From Actinomycetales bacterium (GTDB lineage Bacteria; Actinomycetota; Actinomycetes; Actinomycetales; Dermatophilaceae), in contig JADJTP010000002.1 in assembly GCA_016711095.1 (NCBI GenBank), forward strand, positions 496,001 to 560,000: a DNA stretch of 64,000 nt, given 5' to 3'. Below are positions 34,134-42,018 of the stretch, piece after piece. The notes beneath the pieces were generated by a model. That model saw only the letters and a program-made list of their open reading frames with translations, did not search any database and was not told where the DNA came from. The stretch's first letter is position 1. Each line of letters begins with the position of its first letter. The translations under genes were made by a program, and so were the position numbers.

Positions 34134-35282
34134 GTGCAGTGCGACTATTTCGACGCCGGCGTCTGCCGGTCGTGCACCCTCATGGGCACGGCATACCAGG
34201 GGCAACTCGCAGCCAAGGACGCGCGCTGCCGGGCCGCGCTCGCGCAGACCACTCCCCCGGGTCGACTCATCGACTGGCTCGACCCGGTCCCCAGCGCCCC
34301 GTCGGGGTTTCGCAACAAGGCCAAGCTCGTCGTCGGCGCCACCGCGGCGGCGCCCACCCTTGGCATCCTCGACCCACGGGGCCACGGGGTCGACCTGCGC
34401 GCCTGCGGCCTGCACGAGCCCACCCTGTATGCCGCCCTGCCGCAGTTCGCGGCCTTCGTCACCGCCGCGGGGCTCACGCCCTACGACGTTCCCGCCAGAC
34501 GCGGCGAGCTGAAGTACCTGCTCGTGACCGCCTCGCCCACCGGTGAGCTCATGCTCAGGATCGTGCTGCGCTCGCGCGACCTGTTGGACCGGGCGCTCGA
34601 GGCACTCCCCCGACTGCAGGCCGCAGTGCCCCATCTCGCGGTCGTGTCGGCCAACCTCCACCCCGAGCACAAGGCCGTCCTCGAAGGCGACACCGAGCTC
34701 ACCCTCTCCGGGCGCGCGAGTCTGCCGATGCCCGTCAACGACCTGGTCCTGCGGCTTCACCCGCGCAGCTTCTTCCAGACGAACACCGCGATCGCCGCCG
34801 CTCTCTATCGCCAAGCGCGGACCTGGATCGATGAGACCGCACCGGCGTCGGTGACCGACCTCTATTGCGGCGTAGGCGGATTCGCGCTGCATGCCGCCGC
34901 GCCGGGACGCGCCGTCCTCGGCGTCGAGGTCTCACCCGAGGCCGTCGACAGTGCCCGCACGACTGCCGCCGACCAGGCCCAGACCCGGGCCGACCTCGGC
35001 CCCGTCGACTTCGTGTCGGGCGACGCGACGGCATACGCGCTCGGCCATCCCGCGGCCGAACTGATCGTCGTCAATCCACCTCGTCGCGGTCTGGACCCGC
35101 AGCTCACCGACTGGCTTGAGCGCACCGACGTCGGCTACGTCGTGTACTCCAGCTGCAACGTCACCACCCTCGCTCGGGACCTCGCCAGGATGCCGTCGCT
35201 GCGGCCGGTGCGGGCGAGGGTCTTCGACATGTTCCCGCAGTCCGAGCACCTCGAGGTGATGGTGCTGCTGGCGCGAGGGTGA
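34134..35282 (+). CDS. rlmC: 23S rRNA (uracil-C5)-methyltransferase RlmC-like
   Basis: RNA m5U methyltransferase of 382 residues. The N-terminal CDYFDAGVCRSCTLMG carries the Cys set for the iron-sulfur cluster typical of RlmC. The AdoMet domain starts near residue 240 with VTDLYCGVGGFALHAA, followed by GVEVSPEAV, VNPPRRGLD and the catalytic Cys in YSSCNVTTLARDL; a Glu-containing MFPQSEHLEVMVLL ends the protein. All active-site residues of the TrmA/RlmC/RlmD class are present. GTG start with the TRAM domain absent, which favours RlmC over RlmD. Confidence 0.9.
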   Translation: MQCDYFDAGVCRSCTLMGTAYQGQLAAKDARCRAALAQTTPPGRLIDWLDPVPSAPSGFRNKAKLVVGATAAAPTLGILDPRGHGVDLRACGLHEPTLYAALPQFAAFVTAAGLTPYDVPARRGELKYLLVTASPTGELMLRIVLRSRDLLDRALEALPRLQAAVPHLAVVSANLHPEHKAVLEGDTELTLSGRASLPMPVNDLVLRLHPRSFFQTNTAIAAALYRQARTWIDETAPASVTDLYCGVGGFALHAAAPGRAVLGVEVSPEAVDSARTTAADQAQTRADLGPVDFVSGDATAYALGHPAAELIVVNPPRRGLDPQLTDWLERTDVGYVVYSSCNVTTLARDLARMPSLRPVRARVFDMFPQSEHLEVMVLLARG

Positions 35283-35331
35283 GGCGCGACTCCCCCGCCT
35301 CGGTCACCCCGCCTCGGGCATCCAGTCTCGG

Positions 35332-35718
35332 TCACCCCGCGAGAGCACGCAGTCCGGCCGGGAACTCCACGAGGTTCTGGTCACGGTTCAGGCAGACGAC
35401 ATCCACGGTGCCCTCGACGAGCAATTCCCCGGCCCGCTCGATGCGCTGGGAGAACCGGCCGCGATACACCGACGGCACCGTGAAGGTCGTCACGACGTCG
35501 ACGAGGTCACCGAGGACGGCCGCCTTCTTGAAGTTCGCCTGCACCGAGTGAACGACGATGAGGAAGCCCTCGGCGTTCCAGTCGGCGATCGACTTCCCTC
35601 GCCCGGACAGGAACTCCGATCGTCCCCGTTCCATGAATTTGAAGTAGTTGGCGTAATAGACGACCCCGAGGCTGTCGGTGTCCTCGTAGTAGACCCGATA
35701 CGAGACGCGTTGTTCCAC
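35332..35718 (-). CDS. YbgC-type acyl-CoA thioesterase
   Basis: Hot-dog thioesterase of 128 residues. The active-site motif DTDSLGVVYYANYFKFMERGRSEFL near the N-terminus (about residues 13-38) holds the Asp of 4-hydroxybenzoyl-CoA thioesterases and the Tyr-Tyr-Asn pattern of the YbgC family. The C-terminus has the usual LLVEGTVDVVCLN strand. Expected to hydrolyse short or medium acyl-CoA; the natural substrate cannot be told. It lies 39 bp upstream-to-downstream of the GH13 gene on the same strand, probably without functional link. Confidence 0.87.
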   Translation of the reverse strand: MEQRVSYRVYYEDTDSLGVVYYANYFKFMERGRSEFLSGRGKSIADWNAEGFLIVVHSVQANFKKAAVLGDLVDVVTTFTVPSVYRGRFSQRIERAGELLVEGTVDVVCLNRDQNLVEFPAGLRALAG

Positions 35719-35757
35719 GCGCCGACTGTAGCCCAGCGCGCCGGCGCGTGGCCCGCG

Positions 35758-37704
35758 TCAGGCGTGCGTGGGGACGCGATCGACGAGCCACCACGCGGCA
35801 TACGGCGGCAGCCAGGCGTTGTCGTCGTTCTCGAGGCGCACCCGGGTGCCGTGGAGGGCTTCGGTGGCGTCGGCCAGGCCCTGCTGGCGCAACACCCAGC
35901 CGGGCAGCGGCCGCCACGAGTCGGTGACGTTGTAGGCGCACAGCATCGTCCCCGTCGGGTGGCGCCTGGCCAACACGAGAACACCCGGATCCCAGACGCC
36001 CAGGACGACCGACGGCACCGACGCGTCCAGGTGCGGCAGGCTGGCCCGAGTGGCGGCCAGGTGCGCCAGTCCCCGGAAGGCGCGCTCCTCGGTGCTTCCA
36101 GCCGTATGCCGCCGCGCCGCCACCTCCCAGTCCATCCGCCCGCGGTGTACCCAGCGGTTGTCGTCCTCGTGTCCCGTCTCCTCGGCCCAGTTCGGGTCGT
36201 TCGCAACGCCGAGTTCGTCGCCGCTCCAGACGACCGGCACTCCCCCGAAGCCGGAGATGATCGCGTGACCGAGAATGATCCGGGCGACCGCCCTGCTGAC
36301 GGCCCCCGCGTCACCGGCCTCGCGAGCCGCATCGAGGCCCGCGAGAGCAGCTCCCGTGCCGCTGATCCGGCGGTCACCGGTTGCCTCGTTGGCCTGGAAC
36401 GTCAGCCCCCGAGCCCCAGAGCCGGGGAACGCGCCGACGAACCAGTCGGACAGGAAAGCCCGATGGGCGAATCCGTTGAGACCGACCGCGGCTGCGTCGC
36501 CGTCGTCGATCGCCCAGCCGATGTCGTCGTGGCACCGGAGATAGGTGATCCACGTCGCCGACGGCGGCACCGGAGGCAGCGCGCCGAGTGCGTGGGCGGT
36601 GAGTCCGACGTCATGGGTCGCCAGCATCGACCAGGTCTGCACCATCAGTGAGTTGTGATAGGCGAGGTCGCTGACCTTGCCGGCGTGTTCACCATCCCCG
36701 AGATACTGAACGAGATCACGGGGACCGACGATCGCCTCGGCCTTGAACGCCACTGCGGGACAGGCGATCCGAGCGATCGCCCGCAGCGCCTGGGTCAGCG
36801 CGTGCACCTCGGGCTGGTTCTGGCAGTTCGTGCCCACGCGCTTCCAGGTGAAGGCGATCGCATCCAGGCGCATGACCTCCACCCCGGCATTGGCCAGATG
36901 GAAGACGATGTCGGCGTATTCGCACAGAACGTCAGGATTGGTCCAGTTGACGTCCCACTGCCACTCATTGAAGGTCGTCCACACCCACCCGCCGACCTCG
37001 TCATCCCACGTGAAGTTTTCTGGCGCGAAGTCGGGGAACACCTCCGGCAGGGTCGCTTCGAAGGCGTCCGGCTCGGTCCGATCGGGATAGATGTAGAAGT
37101 AGTCGCGATAACGGCTCTCCCCGGCACGTGCACGTTGCGCCCATTCATGCTCGCGGGCGACGTGGTTGAGCACGAGGTCCAGCACCAGGCTGATGCCCTT
37201 CTCGCGCAAGAGTCGGGACAGGGCCGTGAGGTCATCGAAGGTGCCGAGGTCGGGGCGCACCTCGCGGTAGGACGCGACGGCATACCCGCCGTCGTTGTCG
37301 CCGTCACGCGGACGCAGCAGCGGCATCAGGTGCAGATAGGTGACGCCGAGCTCCTGCAGATAGTCGACCCGGCGCCCGACCTCGGCGAGCGTTCCAGCGA
37401 AACGGTCGGCATAGGCTGCATAGCCGAACATGCGGGGCGACTGAAGCCAATGTGGGTCAAGGATGCGACGCTGATCGAGGCGATGCAGTTCGGGATCACG
37501 GTCGCCATACGCCTCTGCCGCCAGCTCAACGAGCCGGGTCGCCACCGGCGCCGCGCCCTGCCCGTAGATTCTTTCAAGGGCGTCGAACAGGTCGTCCCAC
37601 CAACGCTCCAGCCGCAGCTCGAAAGCTTCCCGACGCTCGGGCGAGAGCTCGCGCAACACGCGAGCGGCTGCGTCGAGGACTGTGCGGGGGGTCGCCGTGC
37701 TCAC
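35758..37704 (-). CDS. GH13 alpha-amylase family enzyme, amylosucrase-like
   Basis: Enzyme of 648 residues in subfamily GH13_4, close in length to amylosucrase (about 630-650), which makes alpha-1,4-glucan and fructose from sucrose. The helical N-domain (residues 1-95) is followed by the barrel with the four GH13 motifs: DLVLNHVA, GVEVMRLDAIAF with the nucleophile Asp, FKAEAIVG with the acid Glu, and YLRCHDDIGW with His-Asp. NPDVLCEYAD and DGDNDGGYAV are also amylosucrase-type. No signal peptide. Sucrose hydrolase or trehalose-synthase-like activity cannot be excluded. Confidence 0.85.
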   Translation of the reverse strand: MSTATPRTVLDAAARVLRELSPERREAFELRLERWWDDLFDALERIYGQGAAPVATRLVELAAEAYGDRDPELHRLDQRRILDPHWLQSPRMFGYAAYADRFAGTLAEVGRRVDYLQELGVTYLHLMPLLRPRDGDNDGGYAVASYREVRPDLGTFDDLTALSRLLREKGISLVLDLVLNHVAREHEWAQRARAGESRYRDYFYIYPDRTEPDAFEATLPEVFPDFAPENFTWDDEVGGWVWTTFNEWQWDVNWTNPDVLCEYADIVFHLANAGVEVMRLDAIAFTWKRVGTNCQNQPEVHALTQALRAIARIACPAVAFKAEAIVGPRDLVQYLGDGEHAGKVSDLAYHNSLMVQTWSMLATHDVGLTAHALGALPPVPPSATWITYLRCHDDIGWAIDDGDAAAVGLNGFAHRAFLSDWFVGAFPGSGARGLTFQANEATGDRRISGTGAALAGLDAAREAGDAGAVSRAVARIILGHAIISGFGGVPVVWSGDELGVANDPNWAEETGHEDDNRWVHRGRMDWEVAARRHTAGSTEERAFRGLAHLAATRASLPHLDASVPSVVLGVWDPGVLVLARRHPTGTMLCAYNVTDSWRPLPGWVLRQQGLADATEALHGTRVRLENDDNAWLPPYAAWWLVDRVPTHA

Positions 37705-37873
37705 AGCCGACCCTCGACCACCGACGCCGGCGAGGCGGCGACGAGGCGGGTCGCTGCGGCGGCCATCGGTTCCCCTCGTGATGGTGGACGGGCGGTCGGG
37801 CTAGGCCCGGGCGATCGGACCTGACCGGTCCTGAGGTCACCACGGCCAGCATACGACGGTGTTGGATGTCCTC

Positions 37874-38629
37874 ATGGCCGACGCATCGCCCTCGCCCAAG
37901 GACCGTTTCGTCACGGTCTACGGCCGCAACCCCGTGCTCGAGGCGCTGGCCAATGACGACCTCGTCCTCGACAAGCTCCTGGTTGCCGAGAACGCGAGCG
38001 GACCGCATGTCGGCGAGATCCTCGCCGCGGCCCGGCGCCGGTCGGTGCCCGTACAGCGGGTCAGTGCCGAACGCGTCAAGAAGATCGCCGGCAACGGCAA
38101 GCAGGACCAGGGCGTCTGCGCCGACGTCGTGGCCCCGCGAATGCGAGCCCTCGACCAGGCCCTCGCCGACGGCCTCACCGGAGCCGTCCTCGTCCTGGAC
38201 GGAGTGACTACCCCCGCCAACGTCGGGATGATCCTGCGGACCGCCACAGCGGCCGGGTTCGCCGGCATTGTCGTGCCCCGGCGCGGGGTCGCCTCGATCG
38301 ACCCACTCGTGGTCAAGGCCTCCGCCGGTGTCGCGTTCGCCGCGCCGATCCTCAAGGCGTGGACCGCACTGGAAGCAGTCACGGCGTTGCGCGGCGCCGG
38401 CTTCCGGATCGCCGGACTCGATGCCACCAGCGCCCAGAGCCTGTATGCCGCGCGCCTGCCGCGTGACACGGCATACGTGCTCGGCGGCGAGAGCGCTGGT
38501 CTGGGGGCCGAGGTGGCCGCACTGGTCGATGAGTGGCTGGCGATCCCGATGGCCCCGGGCGTCGAGTCCCTCAACGTCTCGGCTGCCGCCGCGGTGCTCT
38601 GTTTCGAGGTCGTGCGACCGGGACGTTGA
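37874..38629 (+). CDS. TrmH/SpoU family RNA 2'-O-methyltransferase
   Basis: RNA ribose methyltransferase of 251 residues with the knotted SPOUT fold. The N-terminal substrate-binding domain has VYGRNPVLEAL. The catalytic domain shows motif 1 LDGVTTPANVGMILRTATAAGF, motif 2 YVLGGESAGLG and motif 3 IPMAPGVESLNVSAAAAVLCFE. The ATG at 37874 is used; an in-frame GTG at 37859 is possible and neither has a clear ribosome binding site. Target may be 23S rRNA (RlmB-like), but similar enzymes act on tRNA or confer thiostrepton resistance. Confidence 0.88.
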   Translation: MADASPSPKDRFVTVYGRNPVLEALANDDLVLDKLLVAENASGPHVGEILAAARRRSVPVQRVSAERVKKIAGNGKQDQGVCADVVAPRMRALDQALADGLTGAVLVLDGVTTPANVGMILRTATAAGFAGIVVPRRGVASIDPLVVKASAGVAFAAPILKAWTALEAVTALRGAGFRIAGLDATSAQSLYAARLPRDTAYVLGGESAGLGAEVAALVDEWLAIPMAPGVESLNVSAAAAVLCFEVVRPGR

Positions 38630-38635
38630 GGGGGA

Positions 38636-39166
38636 TCAGTCGCACCAGCGCTTCACGATCGCCGTGACAACCCGCAGGTCGCGCACCGTCGCGAGCACTC
38701 CCCCGCGCTCGATGCGGGAGCCGGTCAAGATCAGTTCGTGGTCCGGCGCGCGACGCAGTACGACGTGAGGGCCGACGACGCGGGCCCACTCCCCCGGCAC
38801 GTCCCACCCGTCGAAAGCGGCGGCGGCTTCGGCTGACAGCGGTGCGGACAGGAACGCGGCATACGTGCGGCCCTGTGGGAAGGGGTCCGGCAAGGCGCCG
38901 ATGTGGGCCACGAGTTCGGAGAGTTCTTCGGGTCGGCGCACTATGGCGGGCACCTCGAAGCCGAACTCGGCACTGAGCAGCTCGGACACCCGGCCCGCCA
39001 CCTCGTCGGCACTGGGCGACGGCGTCGACACGAGCACGTTGCCGGTTTGGATGTGGGTCTGCACGCCCGTGAATCCAGCGACCTCCAGACTCGATCGCAC
39101 CCGGGCCATCTGGGTCTGACGCTTGCCGACATTCACCGCCCGCAGGAAGGCTACGTAGACGGGCAT
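38636..39166 (-). CDS. DUF1697 family protein
   Basis: Protein of 176 residues recognised by its N-terminus MPVYVAFLRAVNVGKRQTQMA, the hallmark of DUF1697, together with HIQTGNVLVSTPSPS and the C-terminal half with LTGSRIERGG. The ATG at 39166 gives the canonical family start, nine codons inside the longest possible frame. Function is not known; the fold is ferredoxin-like. It converges with the SPOUT methyltransferase gene, with only 6 bp between stops. Confidence 0.87.
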   Translation of the reverse strand: MPVYVAFLRAVNVGKRQTQMARVRSSLEVAGFTGVQTHIQTGNVLVSTPSPSADEVAGRVSELLSAEFGFEVPAIVRRPEELSELVAHIGALPDPFPQGRTYAAFLSAPLSAEAAAAFDGWDVPGEWARVVGPHVVLRRAPDHELILTGSRIERGGVLATVRDLRVVTAIVKRWCD

Positions 39167-39220
39167 CGACCGTCCAGATCGACTGCGCCGCAATCGATCT
39201 CCCGCACGTCCAGGATCATG

Positions 39221-40702
39221 TCAGGGCAACTCCCACTCGTGGACGGGCACGTTGGCGTGCATCTGGGCCGAATAGGCCTCGACCATCCGCCGGAGAGCCT
39301 CTGCTCGCGGCATACCGGATGCTTCGAGGCGCTCGACCGCGGCCCCTTGCCACGCGGCGCCGTTGATCCCGGAGAGGCACCGGCCCTCGATGACGCCGAG
39401 GTAGCGCTCCCTCGCGGCCTGGGAAACCCCCATCCCGGCCAGACCCTCGTGTGCCAACGGCAGCAGGTGGCGCAGGATGAGCTCGGTCGCCGGCAGGTCG
39501 CCGCGCCCCGGCCAGTAGAGCCGGGCGTCGATGCCGTCCTTGGCACCGGCACCGAAGTTGTCCTCCGCCGCCGCAAAGCTCATCCGCGACCAGATCGGCC
39601 GGTCCTCTTGGGCGAGCATCCGCACTGCCCCGAAGTAGAACGCCGTGTTCGCCAGGGTGTCGATGATTGTCGGACCGGCGGGCAGCACCCGGTTTTCGAC
39701 CCGCAGGTGGGGACGGCCCGCGACGATGTCATAGATCGGCCGGTTCCACCGATAGATCGTGCCGTTGTGCAGGCGCATCTCCCCGAGCACTGGCACTCCA
39801 CCGGACTCCAACACGGCAAGCGGGTCCTCGTCGGTCATCTCCGGCAGCAGCGACGGAAAGTATCTGACGTTCTCTTCGAAGAGGTCGAAGATCGAGGTGA
39901 TCCACCGCTCGCCGAACCACACTCGCGGTCGCACGCCCTGGTTCATCAGCTCGGGTGAACGGGTGTCCGCGGCCTGGGTGAAAACGGGGATCCGCGATTC
40001 GGCCCACAACCGCTGGCCGAGGAAGAACGCCGAGTTGGCCCCGACGGCCAGTTGCGGACCAGCGAGCGCCTGCGCCGCGTTCCAGTGGTCGGCAAAAGCC
40101 AGCGGAGCGACCTGCAGGTGCAGCTGCATCGAGGTGCACGCCGCCTCGGGCGCGAGGGAATCGAAATAGCGATGCAGTTGCTCGCCGGTCGTCCCCGCGA
40201 TGTCCAGGTGGACGTCCTCTCCGCGAGCGGTGAACATCGCATCGTTGAGCGCCCGATAGCGCGTATTCGCGCTCATCCAGTCGCCGGTGCAGTCGGCCTC
40301 GGTGACGGTCGGCAGGATGCCGACCATGACGATCCGGTTGTCGAGCTCGATCGACTTTTCCTGGGCCGAGTTGAGCGACGTGCGCAGGTCGTCCTCCAGG
40401 CCGATAAGCGAGTCGCCGTGCAGCAGCCGCGGCTGGACGTTGAACTCGATGTTGTATCGCGCCAGCTCGGTCTGGAAGAGCGGGTCATCGATGTTGCGCA
40501 GGACCTCGGCGTTGTCCATCCGGGGACGGAAGTCGTCCCCGGTGAGGTTGAGCTCGATCTCCATCCCCGTCATCGGGGCCTCGAAGTCGAAATGACTGTA
40601 GGCGAGCATCCGCTCGAACACGTCAAGGCAGAGCTGGACCTTCTCGCGGAAACGCTGGCGCTGCTCGCGGGTATACGTCACCGCTTCGATGTCCTGGCCC
40701 AT
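39221..40702 (-). CDS. Glutamate-cysteine ligase family (GCS2) protein
   Basis: Carboxylate-amine ligase of 493 residues. MTGMEIELNLTG near residues 44-55 carries the metal-binding Glu pair of the glutamate-cysteine ligase fold; further blocks are YNIEFNVQPRLLHG, SMQLHLQV, GANSAFFLGQRLWAESRIPVF and RVENRVLPAGPT. Members make gamma-glutamylcysteine (glutathione or ergothioneine precursor) or related gamma-glutamyl compounds. No ergothioneine genes surround it, so the product is uncertain. The ATG at 40702 is chosen; the in-frame upstream part is low-complexity and overlaps the region before sbcD, which diverges 119 bp away. Confidence 0.82.
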   Translation of the reverse strand: MGQDIEAVTYTREQRQRFREKVQLCLDVFERMLAYSHFDFEAPMTGMEIELNLTGDDFRPRMDNAEVLRNIDDPLFQTELARYNIEFNVQPRLLHGDSLIGLEDDLRTSLNSAQEKSIELDNRIVMVGILPTVTEADCTGDWMSANTRYRALNDAMFTARGEDVHLDIAGTTGEQLHRYFDSLAPEAACTSMQLHLQVAPLAFADHWNAAQALAGPQLAVGANSAFFLGQRLWAESRIPVFTQAADTRSPELMNQGVRPRVWFGERWITSIFDLFEENVRYFPSLLPEMTDEDPLAVLESGGVPVLGEMRLHNGTIYRWNRPIYDIVAGRPHLRVENRVLPAGPTIIDTLANTAFYFGAVRMLAQEDRPIWSRMSFAAAEDNFGAGAKDGIDARLYWPGRGDLPATELILRHLLPLAHEGLAGMGVSQAARERYLGVIEGRCLSGINGAAWQGAAVERLEASGMPRAEALRRMVEAYSAQMHANVPVHEWELP

Positions 40703-40821
40703 GGCGGCTGAGTATGCCGCGCTCGGCCTTCCTGTGCACGCGCAGGTCATGAACCGACCCCCTCGCAGGCGCGCCGCGCCACCTCCCGGAGGGTGTCGGC
40801 GGGTCGACCTACCCTGCAATC

Positions 40822-42018
40822 GTGCGCGTGCTTCACACCTCCGACTGGCACCTGGGACGGTCCTTCCACCAGGTCGGGCTGCTCGACGCCCAGGCCCGGT
40901 TTGTCGACTTTCTCGTCGCGTTGGTGCGGGCCGAGCGGATCGGCGCCGTGCTCGTGGCCGGCGACGTCTATGACCGGGCGTTGCCCTCCCCCGACACCGT
41001 CGCGCTGCTTGACGAGGCGCTCACCCGGCTGGTCGATGCCGGCGCGGCCGTCGTGATGTCCAGCGGCAATCACGACTCGGCGATCAGGCTGGGGTTCGGG
41101 GCCGGGTTGTTCGGCCGGGCCGGTGTTCACATTCGCTCATCGCCGTCATCGGTGGGCAGCCCGGTGCTGCTCGACGGCCTGACGGTGTATCCGTTGCCCT
41201 TTCTCGAGCCGTCGGTCGTCGCCGCCACCCTTCGGGCGACCGAGCGCAGCCACGCGGCAGTGCTCGCGGCGGCGATGGCCCGCGTGCATGCCGATCTAGC
41301 GACGCGCAGTGGGCCCTCGGTCGTGATGGCGCACGCCTTCGTGGCCGGCGGCGCGGCCAGCGACTCCGAGCGAGACATCGCGGTGGGGGGCGTGGGCGTC
41401 GTCCCGGCCAGCCTTTTCGACGGAGTCTCGTATGCCGCCCTCGGCCACCTGCATCGCGCGCAACAGCTCAGCGACCGGGTGGGATACTGCGGGTCGCCGC
41501 TGGCGATGTCCTTCGGCGAGGCTGGGCAAACGAAGGCAGTGACGCTCCTGCAGGTCGGCGCTGACGGGTCGGTCGCGCGCGAGGCAGTCGCCACACCCGT
41601 CCCGCGGGTGTTGGCGCGGCTGCGAGGCGATCTGCAGGACCTGCTCGTCGACCCTGCGGTCGGCTGGGCGGAGCCGGCCTGGTGCGAGATCGTCCTTACC
41701 GACGCGACTCGACAGCTCGGGGCCTTCGACCGACTGCGGCGGCGGTTTCCGCACCTGTTGTCCCTGGACTTCGACCCGCAGGGGGCGTCCGCGCTGCCGG
41801 CCCGCCGATACGCCGGCCGGGCGGTATCGAGCAGATCGCCGTTGGAGGTCTGCTGCGACTTCCTAGCCCATGTGCGCGGCGGCGCGGCGGCGACAGCCGC
41901 CGAGCGCGCAGCGCTGAACGAGGCCCTGGACGCCACCCGGGTTGACGGCGTGCGTGAAGAAGCCGGGAAAGCGCGTGCCACCGAGTCTGTGAATGCGCCG
42001 CGACGGGTCGTCGCATGA
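40822..42018 (+). CDS. sbcD: Exonuclease SbcD (Mre11-like nuclease subunit)
   Basis: Nuclease subunit of the SbcCD (Mre11-Rad50) complex that processes hairpins and double-strand ends. The protein has 398 residues. Phosphodiesterase motifs are in order: DWHLG (residues 8-12), GDVYDRALPS, SSGNHDS, the AHAF His around residue 173 and GHLHRAQ. The C-terminal capping part is shorter and ends in a charged tail. The stop overlaps the sbcC start by four bases (ATGA), as usual for this pair. Confidence 0.94.
   Translation: MRVLHTSDWHLGRSFHQVGLLDAQARFVDFLVALVRAERIGAVLVAGDVYDRALPSPDTVALLDEALTRLVDAGAAVVMSSGNHDSAIRLGFGAGLFGRAGVHIRSSPSSVGSPVLLDGLTVYPLPFLEPSVVAATLRATERSHAAVLAAAMARVHADLATRSGPSVVMAHAFVAGGAASDSERDIAVGGVGVVPASLFDGVSYAALGHLHRAQQLSDRVGYCGSPLAMSFGEAGQTKAVTLLQVGADGSVAREAVATPVPRVLARLRGDLQDLLVDPAVGWAEPAWCEIVLTDATRQLGAFDRLRRRFPHLLSLDFDPQGASALPARRYAGRAVSSRSPLEVCCDFLAHVRGGAAATAAERAALNEALDATRVDGVREEAGKARATESVNAPRRVVA

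Noticed and set aside
33930..34892. 320-codon reverse-strand frame over rlmC
   Set aside because: Most of it is antisense to rlmC; only the last 50 codons lie outside and they show no clear family.
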